Positions 1-5,907 of a stretch of 9,469 nucleotides of DNA are shown in pieces. A program made the translations under genes and the position numbers. Source of the stretch: Sedimentisphaerales bacterium (GTDB lineage Bacteria > Planctomycetota > Phycisphaerae > Sedimentisphaerales > Anaerobacaceae); the NCBI GenBank assembly GCA_016933985.1, contig JAFGTU010000153.1, forward strand, positions 1 to 9,469, written 5' to 3'. Position 1 is the first letter of the stretch. Each line of letters starts with the position of its first letter. The notes below the pieces were generated by a model. That model made no database searches, was not told the DNA's origin, and was given only the letters and a program-made list of their open reading frames with translations.

Positions 1-1
1 A

Positions 2-508
2 AGCGGGCACATGAAGGCCGTCTCAGTGGGCTTCCTGCCGTTGGAGTGGGAGGACAAATTCGAGGACGACGGATCGCGGGTGCGGACTTATACGAGGGTC
101 GAGCTTCTTGAAATTTCCTGCGTGGCCGTGCCGTCGAATCGGGACGCGCTGGTTCGCAGCGCCCGGGCGGGCAATAGCTTCGTTGATCAGAAGCGATCCG
201 AACGGGCGGAACGGAAGTTGCTGGCCGAGATCGAGGCGGAATTCCCGGACGAAGTATGCCAGGAATTCGTCGATGCTCTTTTGGGTGATGATTACGAGAT
301 AGACGACGATGACGGCGGCGAGTGTGACTTCGCCGGAATCGTTTCACAAGCAGAACCAGAGACGGATCAGGTTGTCGCCGGTGTTCTCCGCGACTGCGAC
401 GACTTTGCCTCTATGGTTCGCGGGGATGCTTCGGGTGATTCTATAACGGGTGGGAAGCGGCGGGAAGCCGCTTCCCGTTTTGACGAAAGCATTCCTTTTG
501 ATTGTTGA
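2..508 (+). CDS. HK97-family prohead protease, 3' part (5' end outside window)
   Basis: Probable phage prohead (capsid maturation) protease that would cleave the capsid delta domain and itself inside the prohead. The reading frame is open from base 2 (S-G-H before the first ATG at 11), so the gene starts upstream of the window. The visible start has the family signature HMKAVSVGF; in the S78 peptidase family the conserved Ser of this motif is the nucleophile. The strand LLEISCVAVPSNRDALV follows, matching the family's LxEISxVxxPANxxA block. The catalytic His region is not in view. After about residue 55 of the visible part the chain continues for over 100 residues as an acidic, low-complexity tail (for example YEIDDDDGGECD), longer than a minimal protease needs. 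It may act as scaffold, which is inference. The gene lies 8 bp before the capsid gene, the standard protease-capsid order. Confidence 0.88.
   Translation, partial: SGHMKAVSVGFLPLEWEDKFEDDGSRVRTYTRVELLEISCVAVPSNRDALVRSARAGNSFVDQKRSERAERKLLAEIEAEFPDEVCQEFVDALLGDDYEIDDDDGGECDFAGIVSQAEPETDQVVAGVLRDCDDFASMVRGDASGDSITGGKRREAASRFDESIPFDC
452..476 (+). promoter_or_regulatory. Perfect 10-bp hairpin at the end of the protease gene
   Basis: GGGAAGCGGC (452-461), loop GGGAA, GCCGCTTCCC (467-476), followed by GTTTTG. The stem is perfect, and G-U pairs could extend it. It lies inside the last codons of the protease gene, about 40 bp before the capsid start. It resembles an intrinsic terminator or attenuator with a weak U tract, or an RNA-processing site. 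The structure is seen directly; the function is inferred. Confidence 0.55.
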
Positions 509-516
509 GGTGACTT

Positions 517-1704
517 ATGCCATTGACGGCTATCGAAAAAGAAAATATCGCGGAAGGTTTTAGGGCGGCGGGTGATCGGCTTACGTCGTTTGAGCAAAAG
601 CTCAAAGAGACGAGAGAGATGTTTGGGAAATTTTTCAACGAGAGCAATTCGCGGCAAAGGCAACTACTTTCGAGGTTCGGGGCCTCTCTGAGAGAGGAAG
701 CGCCGACAAACCGATTTTGGCCGAACGACGATATGGCAAGGGAATTCGGCGAGCTGATGCTCATGGCGGCCAAACGGAAGGCGGCGGGTGAGGGCGTGAC
801 TTATGAAGGCGGCTACCTTGTGCCGACTCAGTTGGCCGACTGGATCGTCGATAGAATGGGCAGTTGGGGCAAGTTTCGCCGCAACACGCTCGTTGTGCCT
901 TTGGAGTCCGACAAGATGCTTGTCCCCCGGGTCCAGACGGACATGACAATTTATTGTCCGGGCGAGGGCAAGTCAATCGACGAGAGTGACATGACGTTCG
1001 ACCAGATCGCCCTTGTGATGAAAAAGTTGGCAGCGCTCGCTAAAGTAAGCAGCGAGTTAGAGGAAGATTCGGTTATCGCTATCGGCGAGATTCTCGGCCT
1101 GAGCTTTACGCGGTCGATGCTCCGTGTCGAGGACTTGATCGCGTTCGTCGGCGACGGCACAAGCACCTATTTCGGCATGACGGGTATCGTTCACGCCTTG
1201 CGTGCCGTCGATGAGACCATCGGCAATATCGCCGGTTTGGAGGTCGCATCGGGCAACGCTTACGCAGAGATAGTGCTCGGCGACTTTACCGACACTATCG
1301 CCCGCCTGCCGGACGATGCCGACGACGGTGCGAAGTGGTACGTCAATCGCCGTTTTTACTACAGCGTCATGCACCCGCTTGCCGTCGCTGCCGGGGTCGG
1401 GACATTCCTGGACATTATCAGCCCGAACAGGCAACGGTTTTTCTTCGGCTACCCGGTCGAGTTTACCGCCGCGATGCCTTACGTTGAGGGCAATTCGCAG
1501 ATTTGTGCGATCCTCAGCGATCTCCGGCTCGGCTCGTATCTGGGCGAGCGCAAGAAAATGACAATCGACCGGAGTGACCAGGTGTATTTCGCAAACGACC
1601 AGATCGGCTTCCGTGCAATCGAGCGGATCGACATAAACGCTTACGGCGTGGGCGATACGTCCGAAGCCGGGCCGATTGTGGGCCTCATCACCGCCGCCTC
1701 ATAA
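517..1704 (+). CDS. HK97-type major capsid protein (with N-terminal delta domain)
   Basis: Major shell protein of a tailed phage, 395 residues, which is normal length for gp5-type precursors. Residues 1-90 are charged and helix-rich with heptad-like spacing (IEKENIAEGFRAAGDRLTSF). This fits the delta/scaffold domain that the upstream protease removes. The fold signature begins at GGYLVP (98-103), followed by VPLESDKMLVP (127-137), KLAALAKVSSELEEDS (170-185), and VGDGTSTYFGMTGI (211-224). This matches the family pattern of a 'vS.ELleDs' helix followed by 'GdGt...G'. The ATG at 517 has GAGGTG at 507-512 just upstream. Order and spacing relative to the protease fit a HK97 head module. I did not try to assign isopeptide cross-link residues. 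Confidence 0.92.
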   Translation: MPLTAIEKENIAEGFRAAGDRLTSFEQKLKETREMFGKFFNESNSRQRQLLSRFGASLREEAPTNRFWPNDDMAREFGELMLMAAKRKAAGEGVTYEGGYLVPTQLADWIVDRMGSWGKFRRNTLVVPLESDKMLVPRVQTDMTIYCPGEGKSIDESDMTFDQIALVMKKLAALAKVSSELEEDSVIAIGEILGLSFTRSMLRVEDLIAFVGDGTSTYFGMTGIVHALRAVDETIGNIAGLEVASGNAYAEIVLGDFTDTIARLPDDADDGAKWYVNRRFYYSVMHPLAVAAGVGTFLDIISPNRQRFFFGYPVEFTAAMPYVEGNSQICAILSDLRLGSYLGERKKMTIDRSDQVYFANDQIGFRAIERIDINAYGVGDTSEAGPIVGLITAAS

Positions 1705-1739
1705 GCGGGGTGACATTAGGCGGGGCGTGGCGAAAAGAT

Positions 1740-1758
1740 CGTCCTTGACGATAGGACG
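1740..1758 (+). promoter_or_regulatory. Small hairpin between capsid gene and next gene
   Basis: CGTCCT (1740-1745), loop TGACGAT, AGGACG (1753-1758): a perfect 6-bp stem in the 92-bp gap after the capsid gene. No U tract follows, so it is not a standard terminator. TTGACG at 1745-1750 resembles a -35 box, but I see no -10 box at the right distance. The role is unknown. It may affect mRNA stability or expression of the next gene. Confidence 0.3.
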
Positions 1759-1796
1759 TTACTGTTAGCGAAAAGCGATTTTGAAAAGGTGAATAT

Positions 1797-2246
1797 ATGA
1801 ACGAAGTGCAAGCGATGAAAACGGTGATTCTCCTGCGTCCACAGTTGAAGAACAACGGGGCGTTTGCGAATAACACTTATGTCGATTTCGCGGGCTGGAA
1901 TCATGCCCGCTTTCTGTTCGTCGTCGGCGATACCGACGCCGCCGTCGGATCGGGCGACGATTCTACTCCGCCTTTTATCGAGCAGTGCGACACGACGGGC
2001 GGAGATTATACGCCGATCACCGATGCCGAGTTGTCGGCGGTGATCGGAACGGGCGACGACAACAAGCTCTTTGCCATAGACGTTGACCTGACAAAGAGCC
2101 ACAAGCGTTACGGCAGGGTCAACGCCCCGACAGCCGGTACGGGGTCGAACGGTGCAAATCTGGCTATACTCTGCCAGCTTTCCAAAGGTGCAATAGCTCC
2201 GCATGATGCTGCGGGCATGGGCCTTGAGGAGCTTGTGACGGTATAG
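1797..2246 (+). CDS. Probable phage structural protein, 149 aa, head decoration/completion-like
   Basis: Protein of unknown exact function directly after the capsid gene, where decoration, head-fibre or completion proteins are usual. It is predicted to be mostly beta: YVDFAGWNHARFLFVVGDT (residues 24-42), a middle block with CDTTGGDYTPITDAEL, then FAIDVDLTKSHKRYGRV and a final strand ILCQLSKG. The layout (an opening strand with an aromatic, a 'T.ggdytpI' block, then a 'DvdL...kRYgrV' strand) resembles small beta-sandwich proteins often found downstream of phage capsid genes. I recognise the type but not a named family. It has no signal peptide or membrane segment. The ATG at 1797 has AAGGTG at 1786-1791; an internal ATG at 1815 lacks this. 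The match is by context and general pattern only. Confidence 0.6.
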   Translation: MNEVQAMKTVILLRPQLKNNGAFANNTYVDFAGWNHARFLFVVGDTDAAVGSGDDSTPPFIEQCDTTGGDYTPITDAELSAVIGTGDDNKLFAIDVDLTKSHKRYGRVNAPTAGTGSNGANLAILCQLSKGAIAPHDAAGMGLEELVTV

Positions 2247-2261
2247 GTAAGAGGATTCTGT

Positions 2262-2299
2262 CTACAGGGCACGCTTTCAAGTCGGGGCGTGTCCTGTGG
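2262..2299 (+). promoter_or_regulatory. Long RNA hairpin just upstream of the tape-measure gene
   Basis: The arm CTACAGGGCACGC (2262-2274) pairs with GCGTGTCCTGTGG (2287-2299) over 13 positions, two of them G-U, around a 12-nt loop. No U run follows. The gap between the two genes (2247-2316) consists mostly of this hairpin. The alternative GTG start at 2296 lies inside the 3' arm, which argues for the ATG at 2317 as the true start. Possible roles are attenuator, processing site or translational control. Confidence 0.55.
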
Positions 2300-2316
2300 C
2301 TTGCAATAATACTATT

Positions 2317-4065
2317 ATGTCAAAAGATATAAATATCCACCTAAAGACGACCGGGGCCGACAAGACCAAACAGGATTTGGATCAGATCGCCGGCGGCGCG
2401 CAGAAGGTCGGGGAAAAGGCGGGCCAGGCGGGGCCGGTCGCGGAGAAGGGACTGAGCCGCTTTCAGTCGGCGATCCGGGGCCTGGTCGGCGCTGCGGGGA
2501 TCGCGGCGGTGATTAAGATTGTGGGCAGCCTGTCCGACAGGATCGCCAAGTTTTTCGATACGATCTCGACAAAGGCCGATGAAGCGGTCGAGCGGATAAG
2601 AGGGTTGCGGCAAGGATTTGACGATCTGTACGAGGCCATGAACGCGTTCGATGAAAAGAGCCGCAAGGAAGTCACGCGGCAAGCGCTCGAGCTGCTGCAA
2701 AAGACGGGGACGCCGAAAGAGGTCGGCATAGAGGTTATCGACGCTTATACCAGGCAATTCAAGGCTTTGGTCGATAAGGGCCAGATTTCGCAGGGGCAGT
2801 ATCAAGAGGGCTTGGAGGGGATGCTCCAATATGCGAGCGTTCACGGCGGCAAGGCAACGCCCGAATTGGTTGCGATTATGGCCGGTTGGGGTATGACTAC
2901 GCCTGAGCAGCAAGGTGAATTCCGGCGTCAAATAGCGAGCGGGGCGGCGGCTGTCGGCTTGAAGGATGCGGACGTGATCGAGGCGTTAAGCAAAGGATCG
3001 CCGACGATCAAGGCTATGGAATGGACACCGGCATACGCGGTCGAGGCTGTAGCGACTATCGCGGCGGGCGAAGCCGGAAGCAAACGGGCAAGGCTGCCCG
3101 GCACAACGCTGCAAGCCATAATGTCACCGCAAGAGGCGAAGCTGGCCGAGTACGGATTAGAGCCGAGACTGGCTGAGCAGCCGGAAGAATTGCTCGGACT
3201 ATTGCAGCCGGTAGCCGATGCGGGCAAGGCCAAGAGGCTGAAAGCCGTTCAAAGAAAAGGCAGGCCGCCTCAATATGAGGACGTTGAGGCGTTGACGATG
3301 TTGGTGGATTTGTACGGGCCGGATGCGGCTGCCGGCGTTCGCAAATTGCTGGTAGCGAAAAATCAGGAATTGGCCCGGACGTTGCAGGCGGCTGCAAGCG
3401 AAGAAGGGGCAAAGACCGAAGCGGCGGAATGGAAGGCATACGCGACAACACAGGAGACCCGTCAAGCGGCTACTGAGGCTAAGGGTGACATAATCTCGCT
3501 GCAACGCAAAATCGACGAAGAGTACGCAAAGGACGTTCGATATATCGGGGAAAAGCGGCTCGAACGGCTTGAAACAGAAGAACCAAAGCTGACTTGGTTT
3601 CGCAGGAAAATACTTGGCGTCCAGGCCGAAGAGATGAAGATGGTGGGGGCGTATCGGGCTTGGCGGGAGAGTCTTACCGAAGATGAGAGGCGGGTTATTG
3701 TCGAGGAGTACGCGGGGCCGGGTGCGTATCTCGGCCAAGCGGCACAAACGCAGGCGGCTTTCGTCGAGCGGTGGAAGGGCATGTCGGCTCAGCAGCGGTA
3801 CGAAGCCTTGACGCGGATGCCGGTTCAAGAGCCGCCCGTCACGGAATCGCCGGTGACGCCGGGCGTCGGATCGCCGCCGACGCTTGAAGGCGTATCGCCG
3901 CCGGAATCGTTCACCCCGTGGCCGCCGCCGCAAGCGCAGCCGGAAGCGCTCGGGCCGCGAGTAAGTAATAACTATGATCACCGGACTTATCATATAATAC
4001 AGTTTTTCCCCGTGGGCGGTCGCAACAAGCAAGATTTAGGAATCGAGCCGCCGTATCTCGGATAG
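2317..4065 (+). CDS. Phage tail tape-measure-like protein
   Basis: Probable tape measure protein, which sets tail length and lines the tail tube; 582 residues from the ATG at 2317. The N-terminus (MSKDINIHLKTTGADK) is the usual tape-measure opening strand followed by a helix. A hydrophobic, Gly/Ala-rich segment lies at 55-71 (GLVGAAGIAAVIKIVG). Long amphipathic helices follow. Around 238-270 comes AVEAVATIAAGEAGSK then PGTTLQAIMS, resembling the 'aGxxGseAGTaLrailS' block of the TIGR01760 tape-measure core. Residues 350-460 are charged helix. Residues 502-546 are proline-rich, and the end (NYDHRTYHIIQFFPVGG) is a short beta tail. The length is short for a tape measure. A GTG start at 2296 would add 7 residues but lies in a hairpin. 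No clear ribosome binding site precedes either start. No tail-tube or chaperone genes precede it, which is unusual. It could instead be another injected internal protein. Confidence 0.72.
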   Translation: MSKDINIHLKTTGADKTKQDLDQIAGGAQKVGEKAGQAGPVAEKGLSRFQSAIRGLVGAAGIAAVIKIVGSLSDRIAKFFDTISTKADEAVERIRGLRQGFDDLYEAMNAFDEKSRKEVTRQALELLQKTGTPKEVGIEVIDAYTRQFKALVDKGQISQGQYQEGLEGMLQYASVHGGKATPELVAIMAGWGMTTPEQQGEFRRQIASGAAAVGLKDADVIEALSKGSPTIKAMEWTPAYAVEAVATIAAGEAGSKRARLPGTTLQAIMSPQEAKLAEYGLEPRLAEQPEELLGLLQPVADAGKAKRLKAVQRKGRPPQYEDVEALTMLVDLYGPDAAAGVRKLLVAKNQELARTLQAAASEEGAKTEAAEWKAYATTQETRQAATEAKGDIISLQRKIDEEYAKDVRYIGEKRLERLETEEPKLTWFRRKILGVQAEEMKMVGAYRAWRESLTEDERRVIVEEYAGPGAYLGQAAQTQAAFVERWKGMSAQQRYEALTRMPVQEPPVTESPVTPGVGSPPTLEGVSPPESFTPWPPPQAQPEALGPRVSNNYDHRTYHIIQFFPVGGRNKQDLGIEPPYLG

Positions 4066-4090
4066 TAAACGGCGTTTGCAGGCTGATTAG

Positions 4091-4642
4091 ATGGAGTTTA
4101 ACGAGACAATACAAACCGTTCAAGAGCCGCCCACAAGGCTGCTGACATGCAGCAAGTGCGGGGAATCGAAGCCGCCCGATGAATTTTTCAAGAAAGACAG
4201 CAATAAGACCGGGCGGGCCAGCATGTGCAAAAAATGTACCTTGTCAATAAAAAGAGAGCTGTACGCCGCAAGGCGGGACAACCGGGGCAAAGACGCTGAG
4301 GCCGATGAACGATACGCCGGGCCGCCCGGCGAATACGCCGACGAACAAGTGGCAAGTGTGCTGAAGGCGTTGGCCGCATTGGAAATTCAGGTCAAAGAGA
4401 CGAAGGCCAATGCGAAGATGCGGATCGAGGCGATCCGGGCGGACGGCGAGAAGATCGTTGACGACATAACGGGGCGGATAGAATCTATGCGGCAAGAGTT
4501 GAAGCGGATGTGCGCAAGACTCGCCACAGGCAAGAAGCCGTATTCCGCGTTTTGCCGTTACGGCAGAGCGCATTATTACGACGGGGAATTGTCGGTGACA
4601 TTGTTTCCAACGGTTGCCCTTGCCGACGAGGAGAAGTTATGA
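4091..4642 (+). CDS. Zinc-finger plus coiled-coil protein, Gam-like layout
   Basis: 183 residues in two parts. The N-terminus carries a likely zinc-binding knuckle pair, C20-x2-C23 and C46-x2-C49 (LLTCSKCGESKPPDEFF ... SMCKKC), of the kind seen at the front of phage HNH-type proteins. Here no HNH catalytic motif follows. Residues 75-145 form a long charged helical region (ALEIQVKETKANAKMRIEAI, then IVDDITGRIESMRQELKR). After it come short strands (YSAFCRYGRAHYYDGELSVTL). A long two-helix coiled coil followed by small strands is the layout of Mu Gam (host nuclease inhibitor, pfam07352), which binds DNA ends. That assignment is inferred from layout, not from diagnostic residues. The ATG at 4091 has only a weak AGG upstream. 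The stop overlaps the next start (ATGA), so translation is probably coupled. Confidence 0.5.
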   Translation: MEFNETIQTVQEPPTRLLTCSKCGESKPPDEFFKKDSNKTGRASMCKKCTLSIKRELYAARRDNRGKDAEADERYAGPPGEYADEQVASVLKALAALEIQVKETKANAKMRIEAIRADGEKIVDDITGRIESMRQELKRMCARLATGKKPYSAFCRYGRAHYYDGELSVTLFPTVALADEEKL

Positions 4643-4890
4643 GATCGCCGGTATCGGCAGTCGAATACTTTGTGCTTGCGGTGCTTCAGGCGTTTGCGGT
4701 ATGCTTGTTGCTGTTCGCTTGGGTCGTCTGGCAGATCGCCTGGCGATCCTCGTGGTGTGTGTTTGAGGCTTTGTTGGCGTGTTTATTCTGGTTGTGCCGG
4801 GGCGGGACATGCAGAACGACGGTCAAGCTGCTGAGGCGGTTGCCGCCCGACTTTGGCGTGACAGAATGGAGCGAACGCGATGCCGATTAG
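4639..4890 (+). CDS. Small membrane protein of unknown function
   Basis: 83 residues starting MRSPVSAVEYF. I chose the ATG at 4639 because it overlaps the upstream stop as ATGA and has GAGGAGAAG just before it; a longer open frame from 4510 runs inside the upstream gene. There is one strong hydrophobic segment at about 10-34 (FVLAVLQAFAVCLLLFAWVV), then a Trp/Cys-rich hydrophobic stretch at about 36-54 (VFEALLACLFWLC). The C-terminus is basic then acidic and soluble. The topology is one or two membrane passes. Size and position would suit a holin-like or membrane-anchored phage accessory protein, but there is no lysozyme gene nearby to support holin. Function is not assigned. Its end overlaps the next gene by 11 bp. 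Confidence 0.6.
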   Translation: MRSPVSAVEYFVLAVLQAFAVCLLLFAWVVWQIAWRSSWCVFEALLACLFWLCRGGTCRTTVKLLRRLPPDFGVTEWSERDAD

Positions 4891-5317
4891 TGTCAAATTC
4901 TATTCCGTTGAGGAGACGGCCAAGTTGACCGGCTTGCCTCACAAGCGAATACTCCAGTTGTTTTCAGAGGGTGCGTTTCCGTCTGGCATACAATACGACG
5001 GGGGAATACGAATACCCTTGCTGGACATGAAGGGCTATATCAAAGCTGCGAATGTCCCGGAGTTGCGTCGGTATTCTTTGGCAAAGCGGCAAGGGGCGAT
5101 CCAGCGATTCAACGCACTTGCTAAATTCGAGGAGTTGAGGATCAAGTACAGGTCTGGCGATCAATATAGGCCGGATTCGTATAGTGAAGCAGCCCGTGAT
5201 TGTGGGCTATCGAGACGATCAGTTGAAAGATGGAGAAGCCGTTTACGTCGATATGGACTAAAGGGCCTTGTCGATTCCCGTGGCGGCGGAATGCGCTGCA
5301 AAGCGTCCCATCGGTAA
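4880..5317 (+). CDS. Mu-type transposase N-terminal DNA-binding region, truncated
   Basis: 145 residues with two DNA-binding parts. Residues 6-60 (FYSVEETAKLTGLPHKRI ... YDGGIRIPL ... NVPELRRY) follow the plan of the MuA I-alpha winged helix: an 'S.kE.a.LpGLP' opening, a Gly-Gly wing, then a LP-x-x-R-like segment. Residues 80-140 (EAARDCGLSRRSVERWRSRL then YGLKGLVDSRGGG) match the helix-turn-helix and 'G..GL.D.RGG' run before the catalytic domain in Mu-family and related transposases. The DDE core (hundreds of residues in MuA) is absent: the frame ends at TAA eight residues after the RGGG. It is therefore either a decayed transposase or a stand-alone end-binding regulator. The start has GGAG at 4868-4871 and overlaps the upstream gene by 11 bp. 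Neither other + frame shows a transposase continuation. Confidence 0.62.
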   Translation: MPISVKFYSVEETAKLTGLPHKRILQLFSEGAFPSGIQYDGGIRIPLLDMKGYIKAANVPELRRYSLAKRQGAIQRFNALAKFEELRIKYRSGDQYRPDSYSEAARDCGLSRRSVERWRSRLRRYGLKGLVDSRGGGMRCKASHR

Positions 5318-5400
5318 TTACAGTTGACGGCGTCCGAGTCCGAGTCGCCGTCAAACGTAAGCAGGTCTGGGGCTTGTGGCTTGTTAGAGAAGTCGCATAA
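5230..5400 (+). CDS. Possible overlapping small ORF, 56 aa
   Basis: An ATG at 5230 opens a frame that overlaps the end of the transposase-like gene by 88 bp and runs to TAA at 5398-5400. It starts MEKPFTSIWTKG and ends VWGLWLVREVA. The second half (VITVDGVRVRVAVKRK) has alternating hydrophobic and charged residues like beta strands, but part of that pattern is forced by the hairpin and repeated GTCCGA in the DNA. It could be a short phage gene, the tail of a gene displaced by frameshift, or chance. I cannot name a family. Confidence 0.25.
   Translation: MEKPFTSIWTKGPCRFPWRRNALQSVPSVITVDGVRVRVAVKRKQVWGLWLVREVA
5324..5354 (+). terminator. 9-bp perfect stem-loop after the transposase-like gene
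   Basis: TTGACGGCG (5324-5332) and CGCCGTCAA (5346-5354) pair perfectly around a 13-nt loop that contains TCCGAG twice in tandem. It starts 6 bp after the stop codon at 5317, a terminator-like position for the end of the phage operon. No U tract follows on either strand, so it is an imperfect terminator. It could instead be a protein-binding inverted repeat. Confidence 0.4.
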
Positions 5401-5450
5401 ACTGGCCTGTTTTAGGTTTGTCCATATCTCGCTGCAACGTCCGATTTTCC

Positions 5451-5481
5451 ACTGCCATATACTCGGAAGTACTGCCATATA
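5451..5481. repeat. Two 11-bp direct repeats, 20 bp apart
   Basis: ACTGCCATATA occurs at 5451-5461 and again at 5471-5481, a start-to-start spacing of exactly 20 bp, close to two helical turns. A related CCATAT lies at 5422-5427. Such spacing would place two protein-binding sites on the same DNA face, as transposase end-binding sites or operators do. Any link to the truncated Mu-type protein just upstream is inference. Confidence 0.5.
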
Positions 5482-5731
5482 ATTTTGGAAACTACACCCT
5501 CCGCTATATAAGAATGGCGGCAATCTCCATTTGGGGGGATTCTCGCCGAAAATCAACGGCTGTGTTTACGAATGTCAACGTTGGGCACAAATGTTTTGTT
5601 GTAGGGATTTTATGCTCAATTGCTGGCTGTTGGGGCGGTTTGGCTGTTGATTTTTCACAACGCGCCGGTCCTGATCGGCACAATACTCGCTGCCGGGCGG
5701 AATTCAGACCAGGCGCAAATGCGTGCATAAG

Positions 5732-5745
5732 GCCGACCGGTCGGC
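5732..5745. promoter_or_regulatory. 14-bp perfect palindrome, possible operator
   Basis: GCCGACCGGTCGGC is a perfect palindrome in non-coding DNA 160 bp upstream of the coiled-coil gene. AT-rich TATCTTATA follows it at 5747-5755. It would suit a dimeric repressor site or a short cruciform. I found no convincing -35/-10 pair around it, so the role is open. Confidence 0.3.
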
Positions 5746-5907
5746 ATATCTTATAGGGCAAAACGCCCGCATCAGATTTCCGGGGTCATCGGCGCCGTTT
5801 GGGTACGTGTTTTGCTGTATTTGCTCTTCATTGGCTGCTGCCGGCTTGGCAGATTCTCTAATCCGGGTGACTTGAAAATAGAGGCGCGTGTATCAGGAGC
5901 GGGATTG

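Larger units (their letters stand above)
5401..5907. other. Gene-poor junction between phage block and host genes
   Basis: About 500 bp with no convincing gene. GC over 5401-5640 is about 46% by my count (110 of 240), clearly lower than the genes on either side. Open frames here (for example 5418-5756 +, 5504-5761 -) lack ribosome sites and have no recognisable protein features. It contains paired 11-bp repeats (5451-5481), a 14-bp palindrome (5732-5745) and a small GGGC-AAAAC-GCCC hairpin (5756-5768). This is the best place for the prophage edge, but no attachment-site repeat or tRNA can be identified from one end. Confidence 0.5.

Noticed and set aside
3199..4032. 277-residue - strand open frame opposite the tape-measure gene
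   Set aside because: Arg/Pro/Leu-rich antisense shadow with no motifs, opposite a well-supported phage gene.
4510..4638. N-terminal extension of the small membrane protein from an ATG at 4510
   Set aside because: It lies wholly inside the upstream gene in another frame, whereas the ATG at 4639 has a good ribosome site and the typical ATGA overlap.
3493..5439. 14-bp repeat ATCTCGCTGCAACG at 3493-3506 and 5426-5439
   Set aside because: One copy is inside the tape-measure gene, no flanking sequence is shared, and a single 14-bp match in 9.5 kb can arise by chance.
5418..5756. 112-residue + strand open frame and 85-residue - strand frame at 5504-5761
   Set aside because: Neither has a ribosome binding site, recognisable motif or coding-like composition; both sit in the AT-richer gap and overlap each other.
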